64,000 nucleotides of DNA from Lathyrus oleraceus. Its lineage: Eukaryota; Streptophyta; Magnoliopsida; Fabales; Fabaceae. A program made the position numbers and the translations under genes. Of this stretch, positions 54,588 to 64,000 are shown piece by piece (position 1 is the stretch's first letter; every line of letters starts with the position of its first letter). The notes under the pieces were generated by a model that worked only from the letters and a program-made list of their open reading frames with translations, had not been told where the DNA came from and did no database searches. The DNA lies in contig NC_066584.1 in the NCBI RefSeq assembly GCF_024323335.1, positions 232,467,494 to 232,531,493 on the forward strand, read 5' to 3'.

Positions 54588-57500
54588 TGTGTATACTCAC
54601 CTATGCTCCATCAAGCTAATATCTAGGGTTTAAGACCCCCAATGCAATGAGCTTAATCAAGAATTGGTTTACTATGGCTCTGAGTATCATATATGGATCC
54701 CCATGATCTTCACATGTCATTTTGATCAAGAAATCATCAAGAGTTTGGAGTTGGTTTGCCTTGGGAACCCTAATTCATTTGGGTATCTTGAGTGACTTCT
54801 TAAACAAGTTTCTTCAACAAAATATATGATCCTCCATGAGTCTCAAAAGTCAATAAAATGTCAAGCTAGCAAGTTGGTTCATGGTGGTTGACCAGAGAAA
54901 GTCAACTGGTCAAAACTGGGGTTCCATAGACCCTATCTCCTACAATTTTTGTCATATGAAAATGATTCCAAAAGGAAAGTTACTCTAAACGGAATTCCAA
55001 ACAACTTTAATGTTGAAGTCAAGAGATAGTTTTTCTTGGAAATTCATTTTTTATGGTGAAATATTATAGGTCATTTTGTTTGAATCCTAGTTAGGAGGTC
55101 AACTTCCCAAGACCATAACTTGCTGAATTTTTATGAGATGAAAGCTATTCAAGTTGCATGATCAAATTCAAGATGTGTACTTAAACTTTGATTTTTGGAG
55201 GAAGTGGAAATTCAACTTTAAAATGCATGTGCCAAGGAGAAACATTATAGGTCATTTTGGACCAATACCATTGAACAAGTGATTTTCCTCAACTTCTAAA
55301 ATGCATAAATCCTTCATGCCAAATCTAAATGAGGTAAAATTCATGACCAAATTTAATAGGTTTGAAAGAGATATAAATTTTATGAAGGAACATTTCTCAT
55401 TTGAAGTCCAGAGAAAAAGTTATTCAAGGTGGAAGAAGTGAACATTTGACTTGGAACTTAGAAAATTTTCAAATATGTTTGATTTCCCAAACATACACCT
55501 CAAACTTCATCATGATCCAAGCTTAAAATGAAAAATTGTTCAACAAGAAAGTTGTTCCCCTTGATCTCACCTTTCCAAAAAGTCCAAAATCATCTCATTT
55601 GGACAAAGTATGAGGTACTTGCGCATGGGTGTAAGTTGAAGCACCATTTGGATAATTTCAAGTTCCAATTTCCATACACACTTGCATGAGCTTCTAACAT
55701 GATTTCAACATATTGTACATTGGACTTTGGATCATATGGCATCATTTCATGGGCCTCATGCACGCCCATGCATCTATGCAAGGGAGAATTTGAAAATTTT
55801 CCAAATTTGGAAGTGTGCAAATATCATTCACATTGGCTATAAATAGGACCTTGATGATCAGAAATCAGATCCCTCTTGCCCAAGCTTCGACCCTCTTCTT
55901 CCCTAAACACCATTGAAAGGATAATCTTGAAGGTTTCTTGAGAAATCGAGTTTCAGTTCTCTTTCTGTTTTAGGATTGAAACTCCAAGAGTTCAAGCTTT
56001 CTAACCATTCAAATCATCTTCTGCAAGCTTATAGAGTCAAGCCAAGCCAAATTGGAAGTAAGATCAAGCTAATATGAAGCTCCTCTAAGGTGAGATTTCA
56101 GAAAATTTTCTTCTTCAATTCTCACTCATTTCCCATCCTTTTTGACTGATTATTGGTTTGCTGAAGTCCTACCAATGTAGGCAAAAAGATTGAGTTGCTT
56201 TGAGGTCAAATTGAAGCAACTCAGATCATGATCCTCAAAATTCAAATCCCTGTATCTCTTTATATACTTGGAATTGGACAAAATTGATGTCAGATTCGTG
56301 CTCCTGAGCATTTTTCCTTCAAAATAGTGTACTCATTTTCCATTTTTCTTTGACTTGAGCTTGGACCAGTCCGGTGGTCCTCACCGGAGAAGATGACCGG
56401 AGCCAGGGCTCCGGTGGTGTGTTGGCAAAGTTTCAACCATCTGATGTGGTTCACAGCTTCTAATCTCATCCATCCAAAGTAATTACCACGCGTGCGGGAC
56501 ATTTGACTCGTGTGCACATGGAGTGCGCGTTTTCATCCACCTGATCTGCCACCTCAATTAATGAGGGAGATCAGATGGTTCTAATTTTTTTGAATTTCTG
56601 ATTATTTCATTTAATTGCTTATTTTTAATTAATTCATATCAATTTCATTATTAATCTAAAAAATATGGGACTTTCACCAAAAATTTTCAAATATTTTCCT
56701 CTTTCATTTTCTGAATTAAAATTATTTTTTGGATTAATATTGATAATTTTTATGATTTAATTGTTTTTGTGTATATTTTTTATTATTTAAAAATACTTCT
56801 GAATTTTCAAAAATAATGAAATCTTTTCTCCAAGGTCCTTTGACCTTGTTTAATCTATGATAAATCTCTTGGCCATTTATTTAGTGTTTTGAAGAGGTTT
56901 TAGGTTTTTGATCAAACATAATTTAATTTAAATGCATTTTAATTTGATTTTTAATTGATCAATTGTGAACAAATTATGTTGAGCCATTTTTATTGACTTG
57001 TGAAGTTTGACTACGTGTTTGGGTCTTGGTCAAGGTTGACTTGACTTTTGTTGGATTAAAATCATTGGATTTAGGGGATTGATGAAATGTACATTTCATC
57101 TCCCAAAATAAATGAATCATTTTAATTTGATAAAAAATCTTCCCATTACCAATTTGTGTTTGTCTCATTTCCCCTCTCTCTTCATCTTCAATCCCATTCT
57201 ATCCTATCCCTCTCATTGACCAATGAAGTCTCAATATCCTAAGGCTAATTGGTTCATCAATAACTTTGTGTTAGATGAACCAATACAAGTATGGATGAGA
57301 TTAGGTCCATCCTTTGATCATTTCTCTTTTTGTGTGTGGTACGTTTTAGGAGTATCGTTCATTATACCATATCTCTAACATGCATTAACACCAAAATTTC
57401 TATTGCCCGATCTCAGATATTTGTGACTTCTACATAAGTTCAATTACGATTGCTTAACATAGCGCTAAATTTTGACCCAAAGGCATAGCATTCTAGTAAG

Positions 57501-59073
57501 TGAGATTGTAAGTCTCCCCCCTTTCATGGTATTATGTGGAAACTTGGCCTTTTTTCCTTCCTTTGGAAGATGTCTTGGTTCAAGGATCCATGCTTGTGAA
57601 TAAAGGGTTGAGTGTTCTCCAAAGAATGACTTAAACAATTGAAAAGCAAAACTCCACTAACATCTAATCAACTAACATTTGACTAACTTTTATTCTTGTT
57701 ACTTTTAATTTCAAGTCATTTACTTTATGTCATTTAAATTCAAGTCATTTACCATTTCATTTTCCATTTACATATCATTTAACTTGTTTATGTTTATGCC
57801 ATTTTCACTTTGCTCACTTGAGCCATATATTGTAATTGTATATATTTGTTTGTGTATCTTGTTTGTGTTTGTGGTCTTAAGACCTTAAAATACCTAATGA
57901 ACAACAAAAACCCTAAAAAATATTTGTGTGAACTATTGGATTTGATCTGAGCTTTGGACTTAGAATTAGGCAACATTCCCTATGCAAAAGGACTTGGCCA
58001 ATGCCAACATTTCTGAAACCAAGTTTTTGTGATTTGAATTTTCATCTGATGCAAGTATTGGGATCCACTTGAGTTCATCTACTACATGGTCTTGATGCAA
58101 ATGTTACTTTGAACCTGCGTCTAATGCCTTATTCTGAGTCATTCAAGGAGTATGTCATCTGATACATGGGAAGATTATGAAGAAGACTATGAAGTTGCTA
58201 GCTTGGATGTGGCTATATTTATTTGATGCCTTACTCTTCATCTTGCTTGTTTATTGGTATTTGCTTGATTCTAAAGTCCAAAGGAAAAGTGGGTTTCTAT
58301 ATGACATTCTTGTCTATTGGATTGCATCCCATTGGTTAGATCTTTTCAACCCTTAACTTTTAAATTTTTGCTTAGGATTAGTCTCTTCATCTCCTTCTAC
58401 TTCTTAAATTTCAAATCTCTCCCCCTTTTCAAAACCTTCTTTGCTTATGATTTCTAAACTTAGACTTTATTGCAAACTAGAAACTTTGGCCTTATGCCAT
58501 TGCATTTTTGAACTCTTTTTCTTATTCAAACTTGTAAATGAACTTAATCATATTGACTCAAAATTTCAAAAGACAAAAAGAACTAACACTCATTCAAACT
58601 CTCTTAGGCATTTTGTGCCTCTTTTAAACTTAATTTTTTGTTAAAAGCAATTCACTCACTTTTAAATTGATACCACGAACTACGAGGTTTTGATCCCTCA
58701 TTTTTATATTGGTACGTAGGCACAAATTCGAAGGTCTTGCCAAACACAAAAAAATATAATCAATGAATTCTTTTCTCATCCCCACACTCTATTTATTGCA
58801 AACATATTTTATACCAAAACACATACACACATAAAAAAGGGCTCCCTAGGAGTATCTAGGATACTTTGGGTGCTACCATCTTCCCTATGTGTAACCAACC
58901 CCCTTACCTGTAATCTCTGGCATTTTATTAGTTTTGATTTGAAAACTTCTTATCTTTGGGTTTTCTTCGTACTTTTTCCTTTTTATTTGGAAACAATAAA
59001 AGCATGGTCGAGACTTTGGTTTTATTGACGTTAAGTTTATCCATAGCTTAATGGTAATGAATTTACCGCTACA
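54588..59073 (+). repeat. Ogre-2 3' LTR (about 4.5 kb)
   Basis: Begins TGTGTATACTCACC and ends ATTTACCGCTACA. It contains paired ATTATAGGTCA motifs (55063, 55244), TATAAATA (55838-55845), a TTGGTACGTAGGC box (58709-58721) and TTTGGGTGCTACCATCTTCC (58866-58885) close to its end, all typical of Ogre/Tat LTRs. It is far more different from the 5' LTR than expected for one insertion. Confidence 0.65.
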
Positions 59074-60719
59074 AACGTCAACAAGTGAGTGTAAGTGGTG
59101 AACCAACATATTTCTATTTCAATCCAGGTTTACCTTAACAATCCTGCAAAAGCATTGGATAGCCAACTAAAGAGCTTAACCCAACCCTACAAACAACAGA
59201 TGGTGAACAACATAATAAGGATAACATTGACAAACACATACACCAGAATGGAAGGTATTGGCATACTAGGTCATCATTAGCACTAATCACCTGCAACCAT
59301 AAGCATTAACCTTACATTGCTTGAAGAAAACATTTGCTTGCAAGCTACCTGCAGTGAGCTCAGTAGTCCAACAGTCATGGCCAACATCCTGCAAGTCATC
59401 AAATATAAGCATCAAATTATCACTTTGGTCTACACTAAGACATTTAAAATAAGAGACTAGTTCTGGTTCATTCTTCAGCTAGGTATTTCTTTTGGCTAAT
59501 ATGCATAACACAACCAATCCAAGTGCAGAATAACTCATCATAAACAATAATCACACTTGAAATTCAACATACTGTTAATAGTAGGTCACCATTCAAAGCA
59601 AGTTCAAGATGGCAACCTGCAATAGGCAGTCAAAGGCAAGGTGGAGTCATTAACCAACTGAGTCCAAAGCAATTAACTAACTGAGTTAACTACTAACTCA
59701 GTGAGCCAATCCCAACTAACTCCCAAACCTAAATCCAACTAACTTACAAACCTAAGTATAACCAACTCCAAACCTATTCCAACCTGGGCCTAATCCATGA
59801 TTAAACCAATCATCATCATCATCATTATACCACTTTTGGATCCCCTGCAAATTCACACTCTCAATCTCATTCTGCAAAACTTCCCAATCTCTCACCACAC
59901 GCTCATCACGTTTGTGACTACTAGAGCTTCAAGATCAGAAGTTCTAATGAGTCGAGCTTTGACCTCTCTCGCAGCATAATACCACAGTTCAGAATAAATT
60001 CGAAGAAGAAGAAGAAGTGGAAGAAGAAAGGCATTAGGCCAAGCAGGGATTCAAATCACAGTACCTGGATAATTGCGTTTTCTCTGGTATTTTCTTGGGC
60101 TTCATCTTCCTCAGTTTCAACAAACACCGAAGTACACCTCCACTTCGAAGGTTGGTGAAAGTTATTTTCTTGCTCATTTCTTGTTGCCCTGATGTGGAGC
60201 ATGATGTGAGGAGCCAAGCCCCTATGGTTTGGACTCTATTTCTTTACGCTTTGACGTTTAATTTGGGATTTAGGATCTAGAGTTCGTCTCTTATTTCTAT
60301 CAATTCTCTTGATTTAGAGGAATTGGCAATGGCTTGGTCTATATTGAGACTCTACAAGACGAGACGACTCCATTAGGCTTTGGTTTGTTTGTTTAGAACT
60401 TCCGCCGCCGTCGGAGGCGACGGCCGGTGCGGCGGAAGGCTGTCTCTAGCCAGGATTTAAACTCAACACTCAAAACTTCTGGAGCTAATGTGTTTGAATC
60501 TCCATGCGCACGTTTGGGTATGGGCCTTAGGTCATTGAGGCCCACGCTCTTCACACCCTCCTTTTCCATCTTGTACCCCCCTGTACGAAGGATTAAACTT
60601 TGGGCCTTATCCCTTTGGCCCAATGGTTTGTTTGTTTCCCATACCAAAAATCCTGCAGTGCTTCTCTCATGAAGCCCACATTTGCTTCTTCCTGCACATC
60701 CAATCCAGATTGGCACCCC
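59074..60719. other. Unassigned, possibly LTR U3 of a further Ogre/Tat element
   Basis: Words such as AACTAACTGAGTTAACT (59690) and CATCATCATCATCATTA (59812) and a GC-rich CCGCCGCCGTCGGAGGCGAC (60403-60422). Open frames here show no domain. The next block is LTR-like without a clear start, so this may be its 5' part. Confidence 0.35.
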
Positions 60720-61050
60720 TTTTAGTTTTAGCTTAATTAAACTTAGCTTTAACTTTTAGATTAATTAGGTTTAATCTTGGTGATTAATTAGATTTAGGTT
60801 TTAATAAGAATAAAATTAGGTTTAATTTGAACAATACTTGTTTTTTTTAGAATTTAGTTGAATTTCTAAATGATTAGGTTTTAATTGGTTAGAGTAGTTT
60901 TAAAACTTGACTAATCTTTTAGGTTTTAGTTAGACTATTAATGTTGATTCAATTTGGATCCTAATTGAATATTCACGTGAATTGACCTTTTTGCTCCTTA
61001 GGGGTTTATTTTACCAATTTTTTCCATTTAACAAATGTATGTTTCCTTAT

Positions 61051-61203
61051 GAATTTTGTATATAGAATTTTAATCAAGCTTTTCATACATGCTCCCTTAG
61101 GAATTTTGACTTAGAACTTTTAATCAAGCTTTTCATGCATGCTCCCTTAGGAATTTTGACTTAGAACTTTTAATTAAGCTTTTGATGACATGCTCCCTTT
61201 AGA
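61051..61203 (+). repeat. Three-copy 50-bp tandem repeat
   Basis: Units start GAATTTTG at 61051, 61101 and 61151, each with AATCAAGCTTTTCATRCATG and ending CTCCCTTAG. Confidence 0.85.
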
Positions 61204-61882
61204 TTTAGATCTTTGACATATATTTTAATCGAATCATGACTAACCATGACATGATCCCTTAGATTAGCCTCAAATCACGATTCGCCTCTATTCATAGACT
61301 TTAGCATAATTCTAAGCATACGATTGGCGAGTCTCTCTCTCTCTTCACAAAGCAATGCAACAAGCAAGGACTACATCAACAACTTATCAATCACGATTCA
61401 AGTTGTACAACATGAGCCTTAAGCAATGGAGAAGGAATAGGACTGGAGAGTTCCTACCCCCATTCTGAATATCTTTGGGTATGGGATGAATGACCTAACG
61501 CTCATTATATACACCTCCATGCATAAACTTTAGTGCAATTCAAATCGAATGATCGATAAGGTCTTCATCATCAACACAAGAAACAACAAAGATTCTTCTC
61601 TAGAAACTTGAAAGTTAAGATGAGAATCATATGCCATGAGCCTTAAGTAGTAAAGAAGGAATGAGACTAGAGCTTCCCTACACTCATTTTGGATATCTTT
61701 GGGTGCGAGACGTTTGGCTCGTTGCTTATCTTATCCACCTTTACTCATAGACTTTAGTGTGAGTCTTATTCAATAACTATCAAGTCTATTACATTCTTTC
61801 ATTTAATCATTCTATCATCATTCTTGCCTCCTTAATCATCTTATTTTCAGCCCTAGTGGGCTAAACTACGAAAGCTCTAATT

Positions 61883-61902
61883 TCCTTATTGCACTATAAG
61901 GA
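61883..61902 (+). other. U5 hairpin box, copy A
   Basis: TCCTTAT-TGCACT-ATAAGGA, seven pairs, followed by TATGTAGGC. Confidence 0.65.
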
Positions 61903-62073
61903 TATGTAGGCAGGAGAACCCAGATTCTTCACGAGCTACCCTATTTATCAATCAATCATTCTTCACTCATTCAATCAATACCATCCTTTTGAGATCAACT
62001 ATACTTCTCCTTGGACTCCTTGTACATCCTTTTAGGACGATATATCGGTAATCCACCTCATCAATCAAGAGTT

Positions 62074-63040
62074 GTTTGGATCGTATCCAAACATTTAATT
62101 CACTCTTTTTTGGCTAAAATGCCGGTTTGCGCTTCGATTCAGAGTTTATCTCTTTCCTGGATCCAAAGTACCATTCTTATTTGATCTCGAACTATTTGTT
62201 CCATATCCAGTGATATACTATTCCTTATACACAACAATACTTTCTCTTCGGCCCTGCTTATACCCTTTTAGGATGATATAGCGGCAGTTCATCTTGTGAA
62301 TCAAGAATTTTTTGGATCGTACCCAAATATTTATTTCATCTTGTTTTTGGCTAAGACGCCCGTTTACTCTTTGACTCCAAGTTTCATCGATTTGTGGGTT
62401 TCCTTAATACCATTCTGTTGGTACAAGTTATTCTTTTAATCACCCTTATCTCTCTCTATATACACTCGTGGTTCCACGAACTACGATTGCTCTGATTTTC
62501 TCATTGCACCATGAGAATACATAGGCACGAGGATACGAATCCTTGGCGAGCATACTCCTAATTATTCCTTCTTCCGCCTTAGGGCACCATCCATATCTTT
62601 CATGATCCATTATCTACCTTCGATCATAAATCATTCAACCAATGACATACTACTTCTTTGAGATCAGAAATACAACTTTCTTTGGAAATCCATATACACC
62701 CTTTTAGGATGCCTAGCGAAAAGTCTGGATTTCTATCTAGAATTGTTTGGCTCGTACCCAGACATTTAGTTTCCCTTTAGGGTGCAAATTCCATTTCTCT
62801 TATGGATTACAATACACTTTCACCTTTCGGTTTCAAACTACACTTCTTCAGTCACTTATTACCAAATATTCAATCTGTGACTTTGGTCACTTCATTCCAT
62901 TCATTCCCATGACACTCATGTTCTACCTTCATTCACTCCATGTGATATACTAGTTATATTTGAGCCAAATACACTACCTCTTTGTGCTCCTTCTTGTGTC
63001 ACCTTGTGAACCAAGAGATGTTTGGGTCATACCCTCAAAC
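62074..63040 (+). repeat. Four GTTTGG hairpin modules
   Basis: GTTTGGAT-CGT-ATCCAAAC (62074-62092); TTTGG and CCAAA around ATCGTAC (62311-62327); GTTTGG and CCAGAC around CTCGTAC (62745-62763); GTTTGGG and CCC-T-CAAAC around TCATA (63020-63040). The first three are preceded by a YTTTTAGGAYG block; the fourth sits after a diverged version. Confidence 0.65.
62498..62517 (+). other. U5 hairpin box, copy B
   Basis: TTCTCAT-TGCACC-ATGAGAA, seven pairs, followed by TACATAGGC. Confidence 0.65.
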
Positions 63041-63239
63041 ACTTATTTCTTCGTATTTTCGGCATTACCCTAAAGCGACAGTCATGCTAGCCCACATACT
63101 GGTAAAATCCACCTTACTCTTGGGTTCATGTTTTCACCCTTGTTGGAGTTCAAAAACTTATCCTTTGGTTCAGACCATACTGTTATCACAATTCTTTTCA
63201 CCTCCCACCACTAGTTCTTTGAACTACGGAGCTCTGAAT

Positions 63240-63259
63240 TCCTCATTGCACTATGAGGA
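63240..63259 (+). other. U5 hairpin box, copy C
   Basis: TCCTCAT-TGCACT-ATGAGGA, seven pairs, followed by TACGTAGGC. Confidence 0.65.
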
Positions 63260-63565
63260 TACGTAGGCATGAGGGCCCTAATCCTCACCAAGCACTTTAT
63301 CTATTTCTTTTCCTTTCCCATTCTTTTGCGAGTAATCTTTAGATAACACCTATTTGAGCGAGAACAAACAAAACGGTTCCCATGGAGTACCCTGGATGTT
63401 TGGGGTGCTAATACTTTCCCCTTGCATCACCGACTTCCTTACCCAACATATCTCTTTCCCCCTGGGTTTTATCGATGTTTTACCTTTCCTTCGGGAATAA
63501 ATAAAGTTCGATGGTGAATCTGTTGTATGTTTGAGCATGCGATACATTCGGGTATATTTCCGCTA

Positions 63566-64000
63566 GCTTCATATACTAATAATTTAATTAGGGTAATGTT
63601 TGTTAAGATATCGTTGTTTTGTTTTGGTTGAGACTAATCCAGAACCTATTCCAATGGGGTCAAACAAAGAACCCAAGCCCATTATCCAGTTGGATCGAGC
63701 ATGATCCAAAATCGACCATCCAAACTAGGTCAAACTAATGACCCAAACCCATCCCTATCACCTGAACCGAGTCAGATGCAACCCACGTTCATCCCCCAAC
63801 CTCCCCAGCAGTCCCAAATAAAAAAAAACTAATTAATATGCAGTCAAATATTCCCAATTTCATTTTAATATACATCCAAATGGTGATTTACAAGAGATTT
63901 TGGACCAGATACATTGCAATTACAAATACGAAATCTATTTCCAAATAAAATCAAAACTTAATTGGAATTACAATCTGAATCTGATACAAATCAAATTCTA
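63566..64000. other. Flank after the LTR-like block, nothing recognised
   Basis: Non-coding; GACCCAAACCCA-type words recur (63660-63760). No PBS of the Ogre kind follows the preceding LTR end. Confidence 0.35.

Larger units (their letters stand above)
42058..59073 (+). mobile_element. Ogre-2: second, diverged Ogre-lineage element
   Basis: Order as in Ogre-1: LTR, PBS-like block, ORF1, gag-protease, 275-bp intron, RT-RNase H-integrase, post-pol hairpins, 3' region, LTR. Proteins align well with Ogre-1 but are clearly another family. Each coding block is one unbroken phase with nonsense codons only (nine in total) and no frameshift. The two LTRs are colinear yet very different, and the 5' one is shorter. 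No target duplication was found, so the outer limits are approximate. Confidence 0.8.
60720..63565 (+). repeat. LTR-like block of another Ogre/Tat family
   Basis: Ends TATTTCCGCTAGCTTC-like after a GGGGTGCTAATACTTTCCCC block (63402-63421). Contains three U5 boxes (61883, 62498, 63240), four GTTTGG hairpin modules (62074-63040), a 50-bp tandem repeat and two or three diverged units starting CATAGACTTTAG (61291, 61533, 61746). No PBS or coding region follows, so it is a solo LTR or the 3' LTR of a lost element. Confidence 0.55.

Noticed and set aside
60393..60716. 107-codon minus-strand frame in a GC-rich patch
   Set aside because: R-rich low-complexity end, no domain, and it lies in probable LTR sequence.

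Overview
The window is nuclear DNA of a legume, most likely tribe Fabeae (pea, vetch or lathyrus). It is dominated by Ogre-type Ty3/gypsy retrotransposons with an extra ORF before gag and an intron between protease and reverse transcriptase, which is the hallmark of that group. There are only two host genes: a pentatricopeptide-repeat (PPR) protein (30.4-32.3 kb, minus) and a seven-exon bHLH transcription factor of the bHLH48/bHLH60 type (34.7-39.1 kb, minus). No tRNA, rRNA or CRISPR was seen.

Layout: 0-3 kb is intergenic DNA with a hAT-like MITE (218-781) and a minus-strand Ogre/Tat LTR fragment (about 1310-2560). From 3.05 to 29.4 kb there is a three-layer nest. The oldest layer is a Tat-lineage relic with an integrase C-terminus on plus (3052-3255) followed by an antisense ORF on minus (29340 to 28274, then 4616 to 3940). 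An Ogre element is inserted into that antisense ORF (Ogre-1, 4622-28268, target duplication CCCTT). A Maximus/SIRE-type Ty1/copia Sirevirus is inserted into Ogre-1's 3' LTR (18652-26799, target duplication GAATT/GAATA). By eye the Sirevirus LTRs differ at 6 sites and the Ogre-1 LTRs at about 16, which agrees with the order of insertion. From 29.4 to 40.4 kb lies the gene island with small MITEs. From 40.4 kb on there are further retroelements: a degenerate gag, a copia-type LTR piece, a second Ogre-lineage element (Ogre-2, about 42058-59073) and a long LTR-like block ending near 63565.

Ogre-1 keeps ORF1, gag-pro, a 243-bp intron and RT/RNase H/integrase, but has one stop in ORF1, a -1/+1 indel pair and a 309-bp insertion in RT. 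Ogre-2 keeps one uninterrupted frame per gene with nine nonsense codons and no frameshift; its 275-bp intron is at the equivalent place. In both, splicing at GT..AG joins the protease frame exactly to the RT frame.

The most unusual content is non-coding. Several families of short inverted repeats keep a fixed loop while the stem arms change in a compensated way: about 20 stem-loops with loop TARCGTAC in the Ogre-1 3' region (17156-17893), GAAA-loop hairpins just after pol in both Ogre elements, and at least three further families in the LTRs. These look like structured RNA or DNA elements of the Ogre/Tat lineage. I propose them as the system most worth following up. All boundaries and counts come from reading by eye; no alignment or folding program was run.
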